This document shows positions 20,880 to 33,359 of a stretch of DNA of 64,000 bases, in pieces; the first letter of the stretch is position 1, and each line of letters begins with the position of its first letter. The stretch comes from Chara braunii (lineage: Eukaryota > Streptophyta > Charophyceae > Charales > Characeae), in assembly GCA_003427395.1 (NCBI GenBank), contig BFEA01000357.1, forward strand, positions 15,215 through 79,214, read 5' to 3'. Below the pieces are notes generated by a model, which was not told where the DNA came from, made no database searches, and was given only the letters and a program-made list of their open reading frames with translations. Both the position numbers and the translations under genes were made by a program.

Positions 20880-22401
20880 GATTTTACAGACCCTGAGTAC
20901 AAACCAGCGGATTCAAAAGGCGGACACTGTAACAACCAGTGCTCTACCTATCAAGGATAAGTGTTGTGCCCCTCCCCAACTTCTAATTCGTGACAGCACT
21001 CTCTTGCAATAAGAGGTCCTGTGAAGATGAGCAGTCTTCCAGAGCTATAAGCAGCCCAAGAAATCTCTCTGCTGCGTTCATTGGAACTCTCCTCATGCCC
21101 CATTGGGCCTGGAACACGTGGTCCTTCGGGAGAAAAAAATTTGATTTGCTCCAGTTGATGGATGCCTCGGAGAGGTCTTCATACTTTTGTAGGCAGTCTC
21201 GCAGTGCTTCCACTGATTCTCTGTTGTTCACTGAGATGGCGAGGAGGTCGTCAGCGAGCGCCTTCACTCTGCATTCTTTGTCTTCAACCAGTTTCAGACC
21301 CTGGATAGATGGATTAACACGGATGGCACAAAGGAGTACTTCTAGTTGCAGTACAACAACAACGGTGCTAGTGGACAGCCCTGACACAGGGATCTGGTTA
21401 GCTTAAACTCTTGAGAACATACCCCATTCACCTGCACCACCGTTGTGGCTTTTGCATACAACGCTTTCACCCATCTACAAAACGGTTCCCCAAATCCAAA
21501 CACCCTCAGGGTAGTCATCACAAAGGTCCAGTTAACTCTGTTGTAGACTTTTTCTAAGTTTATCATTAGAACAGAGATATCCAGATCTTCCTCCTCAATT
21601 ACTTCCAGAGCCTTCATAGCCGTGGCTATGTTTTCGAAAATAGACCTTCCCTGCACGAATGCCCCCTGATCTCTACCCACTAACCCCGGTAGCAACGTGC
21701 CCAATCTACGTGCCAACGCTTTAGCCAGTATCTTGTAGATCACGTTTAGCAGCGAGATAGGCCTCCAGTTCCTTATGTTGGTTCTGTCGCTTTTCTTGTA
21801 TAGAAGAGTGATCATACCTTTCGTCATCGAACTGCCCAGTTGAGACCCCGTCAAGATGCACCTCCCAACAGATCTGATAAAACTCCACAGGTAATCCATC
21901 GTCTCCTGGCGCTTTCCCTTTTGCCATAGATCTGATGGTTTCTCTGAGTTCCTCGGTTGTTACTGGCATGTCTATATTCCTCCTCCCCTGGTCAGAAACT
22001 CTCACTGTTAAGGTGTTTCAGTAGGTGCTTTCCTTAGTGAAGTCTAATTCCCAATCCCAGTACTGCTTTCGTGTCGCCAGGATGTCCCGAAAGTAGTCTG
22101 CTGCATATTCACACAAGTATGAGTTGGAGTGGGCCACTGGCAGGCCCAACAGATGGGGGTATTGTAACTCTCGCATAGGTGTCAGCTTCGATCTTGGTAG
22201 CAGCTTTCGGAAGCTCTCCTTTGTCATCCTGTCCCGTGTGACTACTCCTTTCTCCTTGAGGATTTGCTCCCACCTGCAGTGTTTCTGCACTTGAAGTTGT
22301 TCCCACTCGCCCATTCTCAGATGTCTCTCCTCAGCCCACGCCAGTTTAGATATCGGGTGGTCCCGCATTCGTGTTCCCGCCTCCTCCACCCTGCTCTGCA
22401 A
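20880..22401 (-). pseudogene. LINE ORF2: reverse transcriptase, active-site Asp lost
   Basis: The linker (22401-22018) is followed by RT fingers/palm: RNWRPISLLNVIYKILAKA, GAFVQGRSI, and the palm motif MINLEKVYNRVNW near 21550. The family norm is DLEKAYDR, so both aspartates, including the catalytic one of motif A, have become Asn. The polymerase QGCPLAP motif (near 21370) and the motif C core LADD (near 21260) are present. Frames change near 21900, 21370 and 20985. Between 20985 and 20880 the frame-shifted sequence still reads LSLIGRALVV, the usual thumb motif, so nothing is inserted there. Confidence 0.88.
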
Positions 22402-22620
22402 CCGCCTTTCCTCCTTATTTCTTTGAAGTGCGGCTATCGAGGAGAAGATCTTGAATTTGGCAGATATAATTCAGATCCCTGCGTCAAACCATTCTTTAGG
22501 AGCTTCAAACATCCTCTATGCTACCTTCCATGCTCTCCGCTGTTGTACAGTCCAATTTTTTCACCCCTCGTCTTCCAAATTTGCAGTGTTCAGCCTAAAG
22601 TGGCCCCTCCCTCTGCTTTC

Positions 22621-23358
22621 TCATGTGTTAACCAGCCAGAATTCCATTACTACCGGTTTGTGGTCCGATAGTGATGCTGCGTGTGAGCGAACCCACGACG
22701 TGTTTTGTGCAATTTCCTCTGAAGTAAGGAAAAAGTCCAACCTTCTCCTTGCTCCAGCTGATCTTGCCAAGCTGGAGATCCAAGTAAACTCCTCTGTCGT
22801 AGGATTCAACCTTCTAAACACGTCCGACAGGCCCCACGCTTCCCTCCATTGCAAGAAAGCTTCTCTGTCATTCCTTAGAATGTCTGTCGCTTCCGAGTCT
22901 AGGCCATGTGTGCTAACCAGGTTCCAATCTCCCCCCACAATCATATTCTCTGATCTCGGTATGCAGTACGGAAGGGACTTGACAAACTGCAGTCTTTCCT
23001 TCGGGTCGTTCGGGGCTTAGATCGTAGCCACCACCAATTCTACTTCTTCGATGAGTAGCTTCAACCACACCCACCTCCCCCACAAGTCAGAATCGTAGTC
23101 TTCCAGCTCTGCCTCCACTCTTTTATGCACCAAGATTGTCGTGCCCCCCTTAGAACCCCGTGCTGGTGACCACAGCTGGGGGCCGTCCCACCAATCTGTG
23201 AGTTGCGCTAGCTTCCATTCTGCTAATTTAGTCTCCTGTATAAAACAAATATTTAGTTGCTTTTCTCCTATCCACTGCTTTAACTGCTTACCTTTATGCT
23301 TCCCCCCTGTGTCCCCAAGACCCTGTACGTTCCACGTGCCTACTCTAAACCTCCCCAT
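22621..23358 (-). pseudogene. LINE ORF2: APE-type endonuclease
   Basis: Nicks target DNA to prime reverse transcription. Visible motifs: GTWNVQGLG (catalytic Asn), CFIQETKL (catalytic Glu), SKGGTTILV, GGDWN (Asp/Asn pair), RRLDFFL and SDHKPV (catalytic Asp-His). An in-frame TAA at 23017 falls exactly where the family has ATIYAPN, consistent with a Tyr-to-stop change. All catalytic residues that I can check are retained, yet the reading frame is not. It is joined downstream to the RT linker. Confidence 0.88.
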
Positions 23359-25493
23359 CCCTGGTACTCATGACTGCGTTCCCATCTTGGGTTCGCCGAT
23401 CTTCAGTCTGCTCCCCTCTCTCTCTGGCTTGGGACGGACTTGTGTCCTGCCAGATTTCTGCTAAAACGCCAGGAATAAAGTCTGACTCCAGGTTCCTGTC
23501 CAGTGGCATGTGTTCATTAAGGGCTCTCAAGAATGAGGCCGCTATCCCTGGCTCCACCAAGACGCTCCCCAGCTCCCCTCCCGTAACTACCAATAGCAAT
23601 CAGAGTGGGACACAAGTCAACCCTATCGAGGGAAGGCCTGCCCAATGGGTCATAGGGATTCTCGCATCGATGAACGGAATATAGAATTTGATCCTATTCC
23701 TGGCTGCAGTATCTATTGAAAGCTTTGGCATAAGGGCTTCAGGAAAAATACAAAAACAGAATCTGTCTGCATATGTTTGCCTAACCCTTGCTTCAATGAG
23801 CTCCGGAGCTAGGACGCCGCAAAATGGCGTGGAAGGGATGATTGTCCTGCCCTCCCGATTTAGCAGTCCAAGGATGTATGGTTCTTGCCCTAGCAATGTG
23901 CATACTGCAGACAACAACAACTTCTCCTCGTGTTGTTCTCCCACTGCTCTCGAGCTCACTCCAATTGTTCTTGGAGTATGAGCTCCCTCTGGATCTGGCC
24001 TTACAGCCGACGATGCTCCGGTGCCCTCAAGAGTTGAGCTTCCCGTTGGCTCGTCATTCCTCGATCCTCCACTCCGCTCTCTCCCTGAATCGTCCACCAC
24101 CACCACCCTTTCTACATTTCCTGGAGGTTGTCTATTGAGTTCGGGTCTTGAGAACCCGGACGACCCTTGTGCTTGGCTCCAATGACCTCCTGGTGATGCG
24201 TAGGCTGCAACACCTTGCAGACCACATATTGCTGGATTGGACCAGATTCCTTGGTTCTAACCCCTGCTGAGCGTACTCTGCGTCATCGGATGCTGAAGGA
24301 TGGCCGACAAGTACGGGTCTGGCGCTCCTGGAATCGACGCCCATGAGCCTGTTCTTATATCTGCCAGCGCCGACTGAGTGAGTGCACCCACCGGGTATAC
24401 TTCTCTTAAATCATTCTGCTCATGTGCCGGTGGCAACGCCCTCCCTCCTGTAGGGACGAAGTTTCGATCGTTTGCATGTGTCGTCATCTGGAAGCTTCCC
24501 GATCTTCGCGCTTCTGCAGCTGCACTTGATTCACCCCTGGTGGCTGATGGATTGTGAGGATCGCCGACTGTCGATCTGAAGGCGCGCTCAAACACCACTT
24601 CTCCTTGTTGGATTCTCCGGCTCCCTCCTCCCGCTACTCCCTGAGTTGTCGTCTCGTCTTCCGTGGCACGTGGACAGCCATCCGTTTCCGTATGAAACCA
24701 CCATCTGCAACCAGTACACCATGCGGTGTTCTTGTTGACGAATTGTACGTTGTATAGATCTCCATCATTCAGCTTCATTGGGAGTAGTGCCTCAAACTTT
24801 TCCTCTGCTTCTCTCGCGAGATCGAATTTCAAGTTCATTAGCTTCGGTCGAGTGGCATCTGGCTCCGGGGGGTGACGATGAATAATTGGCCCCATCGACT
24901 GTGGAACAAGATCCCCCACATGAAACATAGCTCGTACTATCAGCACTTGTAACGCAACCACCCATAACTTTGTTTCGTCTTCTCTTCTCCTCTGCTCCTC
25001 GAGCTCCGCCCGGGTCATCCAGGCTTTGAATAATATCTTGTATTCAACACCTTTAATAGTTATTGTGTCGTCTGCCTTCGCCACTAACCACTGGGCCACT
25101 TCTCTTGATTTAGCCACGTATGACATTACATTCGCTCCTTCTCCGTGCACTCTGCCATGTTTGAAGCCCCTAGCGAACGTCTTCTTCCTTAACCACCCAT
25201 TTTCGTACGCTCGGATGAGGTCTTCTCGATACGTCATCGATAGGTCGCTCGCCTCTCCCTGAAAAAATAATAGTCACCGTTCGCTCTTTCAACCAGGCTG
25301 TTGTTAACCGGTCTATCTGAGCGTTAACTTTGAAGACCCAAGTTCCGTTCTCGATTACAAACTCCCCATGACTTAGGTTCTCCGGGAATATCCCGTCTTC
25401 GTAGCACTTCGCAATGAGCAGTCTAATCATGTCTTCCTCTGAGAGTGGTACCTCGTTCTCCTCTGGTCGCGCTTCTCTGTTGCCTGGCTCCAT
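23345..25493 (-). pseudogene. LINE ORF1 (gag-like), frame-broken
   Basis: The first 107 codons start at MEPGNREARPEENEV (25493). A frameshift near 25260 moves the frame to the next 326-codon stretch (25237-24257), which carries a zinc knuckle with CX2CX4HX5C spacing (CTGCRWWFHTETDGC, near 24700). After another frame change near 24250 the sequence continues through the blocks at 24106-23600 and, past an in-frame stop, 23599-23345. It would be the RNA-binding protein that packages LINE RNA. The 5' end abuts GC-rich sequence (25500-25870) that may be the promoter/5' UTR. The identification rests on the zinc knuckle, the order and the position before an endonuclease. Confidence 0.75.
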
Positions 25494-25500
25494 CTTGGTA

Positions 25501-25913
25501 TGCTTCTATCTCTCTCTCCCTACTCCCTTTCTCCCTCTCCTTACTTCCACTTGTTGTCTTTGACTTGAACGCGTTAATGGCGGGCACCTAGTGCTGGCGC
25601 ACGCCCGCTAAGACTCACACTTGAACGCATGTACACGACTTCGCTTATCCAACACGATGTGATAGGCCGGTCCGCGCGGCGTCAACCCTCCCTTCCCGCC
25701 CGGGTTGGTTGCTCGGTTTTTGCCGAGCAAGGAGACTTCGCTTCCACAAGCACATCTTGATGACGCGCTGCGCAGTGGACCGGAGCTGCGAACGCATGCT
25801 AGCACTAACTTGGACGCCGCCTGGCGCCGGTCGCTGCGCCCCTCAAGTTCACGTCCGATCATGATATCTTAAAACCGTCGCCCCTTTTTTTTTTTTATAA
25901 ACAAAAACAGAAA
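25501..25913 (-). other. Probable LINE 5' leader
   Basis: CT-rich and then GC-rich sequence upstream of the ORF1 start, without a gene of its own. Assigned only by position. Confidence 0.4.
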
Positions 25914-26558
<645 letters not shown>

Positions 26559-27414
26559 CCCCCCCCCCAAAAAGTGTCGAATTCCTCATTCCTACCTATA
26601 GGGCCCGCTACGCGCGAAAAAAAAAGGTAAGAAATCCTGGGCGAGTCGTGTGACAAAAAACAACGGGCCTCGCTCCACGACTCTCCATACATACAAAAGA
26701 CAGGAAAAAAAACTATTAGACCATACCAAGCGTGGTGGCGCAGCCAGGGGCTTTCCTCTATTGATGTGGAGCCCGGGTTTGGGTATAAATTGGTTTATTT
26801 GCTATACCCGGAAGGGGGGTTGTGAATGTTTTTTTGTGGTTGTTCATTTTGCTTGGGGGACGGCGCAGGCCTGGGCTTGGGTCTGGGTATAAAACTTGTC
26901 TTTTCTTAGGTTATGGTTAAATCATCAGTACTTCCTCGAGTTGTGTCTGTTAACGCGCCACGATTTGAGAAAAATTCCATTCCTGTACAAGAGCGCCAAA
27001 ATTCATCCGACTAGAAACGTTTCTACTTTTTTTTTTTCCCCGGTCGATAGTTGGGCCAAGTACTAGTGGTTTAAGTGTGGAGAAAGGGGGGCGCCCCCAC
27101 ACCCTTATCCAGTTTAGATTCCAAGTATATTTTCATCCCCAAGGGCTGGTTGATGGGTGTTCTTTTATATTGGGTGTGTGTGCATACTGTTTAGGATCAA
27201 TTGCATGTGTTAAGTGTCCATTCCGTGTTGTCTGCATCCGAGAAGCTCATGGATACACCAATTGAGCTACCTACCGGTAGGGCCCTTGGTAGGGTGCAAA
27301 TTCTAGGTTACCGGAGAAAACACTGGGGCTATAATCAGCGAGTGCAAGAGAGTAGAAAGAGAACGACATAGGAGTGAAGGAAAGAGAGAGAGGAGGAAGA
27401 AAAGGGGGGAAGTG
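26559..27414. other. No gene; repeat scraps
   Basis: Contains TTAGACCATACCAAGCGTGG near 26717, matching TTAGACCACGCCGAGCGTGG near 33895, and a minus-strand SINE A box at 27245-27269. Otherwise unrecognised. Confidence 0.5.
27245..27269 (-). mobile_element. tRNA-like SINE A-box fragment
   Basis: Reversed, it reads TAGCTCAATTGGTGTATCC followed by ATGAGC, close to 17637-17661. The B box is not convincing. Confidence 0.4.
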
Positions 27415-27840
27415 TTACTTTGGGGTTTTATGTCGAGGGGAGAGTAAGTTGTTGTTTTTTCGTGTTCAAAGATGAAAGCTCATGTTTATGCTCCCAATCA
27501 TGTTCAAGTGTGGGGAAGTGGAAGCGAAGCCCCTCCCCCTCCATATTGAAGTGGGGCGGTTGAGGTCGCCCCATATGCTACTTTCGGGTTTCATGTCGAG
27601 GGGAGAGCAAGTTATTGTTTTGCCACGTTCAAAGGTGAAAGTTGATGTTTATGCTCCCGGTCATGTTCAAGTGTGGGGGAGGGGGGGCTCTGCCATCCCT
27701 CCCCCACACCCCCTCTCCCCCCATGTTGAAGTGGAGGGGTTGAGGTCACCCCATATGCTACTTTCGGGTTTAATCTCAAGGGGAGAGCAAGTTGTTAATA
27801 TTGTTCAAAGGTGAAAACTGATGTTTATGCTCCTATCGAG
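27415..27840 (+). repeat. ~175-bp tandem repeat, about 2.4 copies
   Basis: Units start near 27415, 27588 and 27766 and share GGGTTTMATSTCRAGGGGAG, GTTCAAAGRTGAAA and ATGTTTATGCTCC. The second unit holds a perfect 13-bp stem: GTGTGGGGGAGGG (27671-27683) with CCCTCCCCCACAC (27697-27709). Confidence 0.85.
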
Positions 27841-27947
27841 ACGTTATCGTGTCGTTGTTGCATGGCCGCTGCAAAAACTTTCATGCACGGGAATTTGGGG
27901 CATAGTCACACTTGAACTTTCGTGGATGTATCTCGACAAAACTTCAC

Positions 27948-27951
<4 letters not shown>

Positions 27952-28000
<49 letters not shown>
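27952..28000 (+). repeat. (CT)n microsatellite
   Basis: Long CT run followed by a short CA run. Confidence 0.95.
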
Positions 28001-28005
<5 letters not shown>

Positions 28006-28290
28006 GTCCGTCTCACACACACATATATGCCTATTGCATGCACACTGGTGTCACATGCACACGAACTGGAAAAGCCTCGCAAAGGGTGTAAGAGTGCATC
28101 TACATGAGAACTCCCCTACGTTTTTATGGCCTAGAACGGTTGTGGATGAAAACAGATGGCTGATTGGGCAGGATACGATGTGATGTTATCAGTTGCATAT
28201 TAGTGATGCCTCCGACATCACCAACTCGGTGTACCATTCTCCAATATTGATCTGCACTACAAAGTAGGGTGGTTGTTTTTTTTCCCGAAA

Positions 28291-28310
28291 GGGCCGTATC
28301 AACTGAGCTA
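28291..28310 (-). mobile_element. tRNA-like SINE A-box fragment
   Basis: Reversed: TAGCTCAGTTGATACGGCCC, preceded by GAGCC. Fragment only. Confidence 0.35.
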
Positions 28311-29366
28311 GGCTCATTGGTCAAAGTGGTTTCTTCTTTCCTAAAATCGACTACAAATCATGAGACCTTTTGTAGTCACAAAAGCCAATAGTCAAGAATG
28401 ACGGGAAACTTTTCTGTTGGATGCCGACTGCAGCAACAAAGAAAAACAAGTATAGTTACAGAGCACAAAACCTCCATGCAAAGAGCACAAATGCCAAGCA
28501 GAAACCGCGATACACCTATCATTCCACCACCCACCCAATCAGAGAGAATAAAAATGGAACAACTAGCTCCCTTATCCACAATAGAAGGCATCCTTGAGCT
28601 TCCCAAGACACCCTGGCCACCCTCTTTTACTCCTCCTCGTCCTCCTGTTTGAAAGTCGAACAACTATGAGCGGATGAAGCGCGATGATGATAATGCGGGG
28701 ATATGAGGACGTCGAGGTCCGATGAAAGACGCACCACCAACAAGACAACCAAACTACAAGGCATGCAAGTGAAGGACACTGAAGGCCAACAGGGCAAGCA
28801 GGCGAGCAGCTCGACAAACGTGTAGTGAAGCACAAGCCAACACTAACAAGGCAACCAAGACACGGAAGGCACAAGCTGCGGATGGGCGGTAAGGCAGCAG
28901 AGCAGAAAGGGTGACATGCAAAGCAAGCGACATGGGAAGCAATGTAGCGGCAGAGCAGAGACAAGGCAGTATTCACATCCAACACAGAGGCAGAACACAG
29001 ACAAGGCAGTTACACAAGGCAGTGGCAGAGCACTGGCAGTCTACACATCCAACACAGAAGCATAACACAGACAAGGCAGTCTACATATCCAATACATCAC
29101 CTACTCACATCGCAAGTGCACCCCACAAACTGTTGGTTCCCATCACCTGCTGAGATAGGGGATCACTCAAACGAACACCTGTCATCACCCGTAGGAAAGA
29201 CGGACATGCCGAACTGAGCAGTCCCCTAACAGTGTTGTAGGCACTCCAAACGAGGAATGACCGACTATTTGGCACTCCTTAAGGGTTTTCACTTAGACAG
29301 GCAGAAGTACTTAGAAAACAAATAAGAAAGAAAGATACCGAGAACATAGAGAGAAACATAAACTAA
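28311..29366. other. No gene; degenerate ACAAGGCA-rich repeats
   Basis: 28650-29110 is built of imperfect GACAAGGCAGT/GGCAGAGCA words, with a ~68-bp unit (CACATCCAACACAGA then AACACAGACAAGGCAGT) seen about three times. Confidence 0.55.
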
Positions 29367-29412
29367 TTGTCTGTGTGTGTATGTATGTATATGTGTATGT
29401 GAGTGTGACACT

Positions 29413-29448
<36 letters not shown>

Positions 29449-29459
29449 NAAAAAAAAAA
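29367..29459 (+). repeat. (GT)n, single N, then A run
   Basis: A GT microsatellite (29413-29448) ends at one N (29449) followed by A10. It is probably a forced contig join. Confidence 0.85.
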
Positions 29460-31219
29460 GATTATCTGGGCCTGGCATCCGAGGTTCCCGTTCTACAAGG
29501 CTCGTCCAATTCCGCTTCCACCAGAGCTGGGCAACCTATCAGCCCTGGTGCCTATCACTGCTGTTCGGTCCAAGTTACCTGCCCATTGGTAGGGTAATGG
29601 TCCTGAGTGCTGGTCACACTGAGGTAGGATAGTGGGATAGGGGGTGCGCTAGGAGTATTGACGTGAGTATGGGATGGGAGGTGGTCTCATATTCCAGGAC
29701 ACCCACGGCCTACTGCTCCAGGTGATCACTGTGTACTCAGTGACTGGCCTCTACAACACCATGGACTTTTTTGAAAAAACAAACAAACAAACAAACAAAC
29801 AAACAAACAAATAAACAAAATCTTCTAAAAAAGAACTAAGGCTGTGATATAAAGGGGTGCGGTGTGATTCAAAGTTTTTTGATACAAATGCGTGCGGTGT
29901 GATTGAAAGTTGTGCAGAACCAAAGGGTTTTTTTTTTTGTTTTTTTTTTTAACCCTACCAGTGTTAGTGTTGCTGATAAGAGCAGACACCACTAACACCT
30001 GGGTAGAGACTCCATCTATTGGTGGGGAGCGTCACCTGCTGGAAACCGGGTTGTTGTCCAGAACCAAAGTTGTTATAGTGCATATTCCAATGAGCTGAGT
30101 TTTCCTTGTAAAATAAAAAATAAAAAATAGAAATTGTCTTAGACGTATTGCTAGAGGCCGAGGTATGGTAAGGGTAAGGTCTGTCAGAACGGGCCTCTGT
30201 CATTAGTAATGATTGCAATAGTCATAATGAAGGCACCCCAGGTAACACCCATTGGGTAATTTAGTTTCCTCCTCACAGGTAGGGCTAGTTTTCGAAGTTG
30301 ATCTGGCGCCCAAGGAGGTGAGCAGATCCTTTTTTTTTATGTATAGGCATTTTCCATGTCTCACAGGATGATTTATTTATTTATTTATTTATTTTTTTGG
30401 AAAAGTCACCCCCTGCAGTGTTAGTGGTGCTGGTAAGAGCAGTCACAGGATGGTTTTTAAAGGGACGATGGAGCATTTTTCTGGCAAGTGCTGCTCCCCG
30501 GCTCCCGACAATCCCTTTTATTTTGCGTTGTCACTTTATAATTATTTTAGAGGTGATGGGTTTTCCAAGAGGGCCCTTCCCCCCCCGGAGCAAAGTCCCG
30601 CTAGCATTGGTTTAGTTTAGTTTACGAAACCTGTGCGACATGGTGCGATGCATTTTAAAAACGATAGACGTGAATTTGAAAAGCATAAAAGAATGAAAAA
30701 AAATAAAAAGGGGACTGTCCATGTCTGACGGTGTCCCGTGGAGGAAACGGCGGAGGTCCATGTGACAGTTTGCAGACGATATGATGATCCGGCAGAACTT
30801 AACCGCAAGCAGGTGCACAGCTTCGTTTCCTGTAAAGGACCGGCAAGGGGTGTACGCGGGCATATTTGGCGGTTGGTGCAAGGTGTAATTCCTCTGGCAG
30901 TTGGCTCGTTGGAAGGTTCGGTTACGCGGCATTTGTGGGCTGGACGTTGGGATTTTTTTAATTCTTTTCTTTTTTCTTTTTTTTAAACAAATCAACTTTG
31001 TATTTCCAAGAAAAAACAGAGAAGAGATTGATGCCGGGGACCTCACAATTCAACCCGGAAAGAACCGGCTGGGGGCCAACGCCCGATGTGAAAATCTCCT
31101 GGAAACCGGGTCCAGGGTCCCAGCTACTCTGTACAGAATACTACTACTCTCAACACCTCTTGAAACTCAGAAGAAAAGTGTGGGGATACCTGGCCCTCTC
31201 AGTGCAAGACGTTGGGATT
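29460..31219. other. No gene; short direct repeats and (CAAA)n
   Basis: A (CAAA)n run at 29778-29818. The block GTGTTAGTGKTGCTGRTAAG occurs near 29959 and 30418. CCTGSTGGAAACCGGGT-like text occurs near 30033, with a shorter version near 31097. No coding signature. Confidence 0.5.
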
Positions 31220-31326
31220 TTCGGTAACGTGATTGATGTTGGGCCTCTTGCTCCACTTCCCTCCGCACCCAGAAAAAGGAATAATCTGCGCGGTGTAATA
31301 ATCTGCGCGGTGTATCTTTCCATGTT

Positions 31327-31610
31327 CTAGCGGAAGATTCACTCTCGTTTTGCACATTTCCACCCTCCGCACCCAGAAAAGGGAATATGCGCGGTGTAAC
31401 TTCCCATGTTCTGGCGGAAGATTCACTGTCGTGTTGCACATTTCGAGAGCAGTGGAGCCCTGCCCGCTCGGCCTTGCTCCACTACTTCGGAAATGTGCAA
31501 AACGAGAGTGTACCTTCCGCTAGAACATGGAAAGATACACCGCGCAGATTATTCCCTTTTCTAGGTGCGGAGGGTGGGAATGTGCAAAACGAGAGTGAAT
31601 CTTCCGCTAG
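31327..31610. mobile_element. Near-perfect fold-back element (~140-bp arms)
   Basis: Both ends read CTAGCGGAAGATTCACTCTC inward, then GTTTTGCACATT, CCACCCTCCGCACC, AGAAAAGGGAATA, GCGCGGTGTA and a second TTTTGCACATTTC-like block. The two arms are nearly identical around a loop near 31465. Partial arm sequence also lies just outside at 31220-31326. It shares the TTTTGCACA/GARTGAATCTTCC motif with the 9.2-9.8 kb element. Confidence 0.85.
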
Positions 31611-31756
31611 CCATTTGTGTTTAAGGAATGCCGTCCTTCACCGCCCACACCACCCACCTGTGGCTCCTTCGCTGCATTGGCTGGCACCGGCTTTGGCAGT
31701 CACGCAGTCAGCCTCTGTATTCAGTATTCGGGAACGGGAGCAATAGCCTCTGGCTG

Positions 31757-31838
<82 letters not shown>
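31757..31838 (+). repeat. (GT)n microsatellite
   Basis: About 40 uninterrupted GT repeats, then a short GA run. Confidence 0.97.
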
Positions 31839-31840
<2 letters not shown>

Positions 31841-32149
31841 AGAGAGAGAGAGAGCAACATGTATGACTCTAAAACGGAAACAAAACCAGTGATACTTCGT
31901 GTGACTATGAAGCACACACGACGAGCCTTGCTTATTTGACAGAAAACAAAGAGGCAAAACACAAAGTTGAGGCACGCACGCAGTGCTTGTCGCTGCGTGC
32001 CAACGAAAACATTGAAAACACACTATACAGGCACACGCGCTTATCACTGCGCGTGAAGAAAAACACACAGCATGGCGATGGGCGCACTGGTTTAACTCGT
32101 TCCAACAACGTCATTATGACAAAGTAATCGCGACACCTCACTTTCTCAT

Positions 32150-32950
32150 TTCTCTTTTCCTCTCCTCCCATTCTCTCTCTCTCTCTCACTCTTCTTGCTT
32201 ACATGTTTCTCTTCTCTTTGTACCCGACCCCTATTACTCCCATCACTCTGCATCCCCCCCTTCCATTTCGTACTTTATCTCTTAGCTCTCTTCTCTCTCC
32301 CGCTCCTTTCACGACCTTCGCTCTCTCTCTCTCCTCTTTCTGTTCTTTCCCGCTCTCATCCTATTGGTTATCGACTTCATTTACTTTGTTCTTTCTCTCT
32401 CTCTCTCTTTCTCTCCTGTTTTATATTTTGTGCCTACTTTCGCTCTCTGCGCTCCTCTCTTCTCTCGCTGTTTTCTCGACTGTTCGTTTGCCACCTGCTC
32501 TATCTGTGAGGCACAATATCGCCCATCTCCACGATTTGATTGCCTTACAAACGGGACAACACGGCTGAGAGCTATGCGCACCCCCCGCTTAATTCTTTCT
32601 CTCTGCTCCCCTCTCACTCTGTTGCTCCCTCCCTCCTCGTCTAATTTGTGCCTTCCCCACTACATCCCACTTTTTGAAACATCGATGGTTACCCCCCCCA
32701 CCCTCCTTCCTCTCACTGCGATCACTGCGAAGATCACTAAGAGAGAGCAAACAGTTGCAAGGCCGTTTGTTTCCTTGAACTGTCTTCACACACGTATCCC
32801 AACACAAATAGTCTTACTACCCACGCTCTGGCTCGATCCTTCGTTGATCTCGGGGTTCTGTTGTCTCTTCTTCTTTGTTGTCTTCCTTCTCTGCTCATCT
32901 TCGTTCCTTCTTACCAATTAAACTCGTTTGCCTCCCTCGTTGTCTCTTCC
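32150..32950 (+). repeat. CT-rich low-complexity tract
   Basis: Strong C/T bias with CT and TCTC words. The long plus-strand frames here are compositional. Confidence 0.7.
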
Positions 32951-33292
32951 TCTTGTCTTATCGTTTCAATGATGGGAATTGGAATTGGAACGGAAACAAG
33001 CAGACGAATTTATGCAAAATGCCTCTGAGCTGCCACAGGCAAGTGATGGCACAGAAGGATGAACACCATGGCGTCCACTACCTTGGACGTTGTCTACATT
33101 GCTCCTTTACTCGCCATGGTACGAAAGGGGGAAGGATATGAAGGGATCTGCTGTTGAGACATTGGCTTTCTGTCGGGATACCTGGTCCCCATGACGTGGG
33201 GTTTTCATTATAGAAATTGGTGTGACCGTTGAGTTAGCAGACCACGCACACACAAATACACACATGCACACACACATACACACTCATACACA

Positions 33293-33300
33293 GAGAGAGG

Positions 33301-33357
<57 letters not shown>
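33293..33357 (+). repeat. (GA)n microsatellite
   Basis: GA run of about 65 bp preceded by CACA words. Confidence 0.95.

Positions 33358-33359
<2 letters not shown>

Larger units (their letters stand above)
19290..25500 (-). mobile_element. Plant-type LINE (non-LTR retrotransposon), degenerate
   Basis: Read on the minus strand the order is: ORF1 (25493-23345) with a zinc knuckle; ORF2 with an APE-type endonuclease (23358-22621), reverse transcriptase (about 22401-20880) and a C-terminal zinc-binding domain (to 19294). This is the standard architecture of plant L1-like LINEs. Frameshifts and stops occur throughout and the RT active site is mutated, so it is a dead copy. The 3' end lies near or inside the gap at 19211, so tail and target duplication cannot be seen. 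Confidence 0.9.

Noticed and set aside
20880-20990. tRNA-derived SINE inserted in the LINE (GGTAGAGCACTGGTTG reversed)
   Set aside because: In a shifted frame the same bases encode LSLIGRALVV, the normal LINE RT thumb motif, so this is LINE coding sequence and not an insertion.
32195-32921. Ser/Leu-rich secreted or membrane proteins
   Set aside because: CT-rich low-complexity DNA gives overlapping open frames on both strands.
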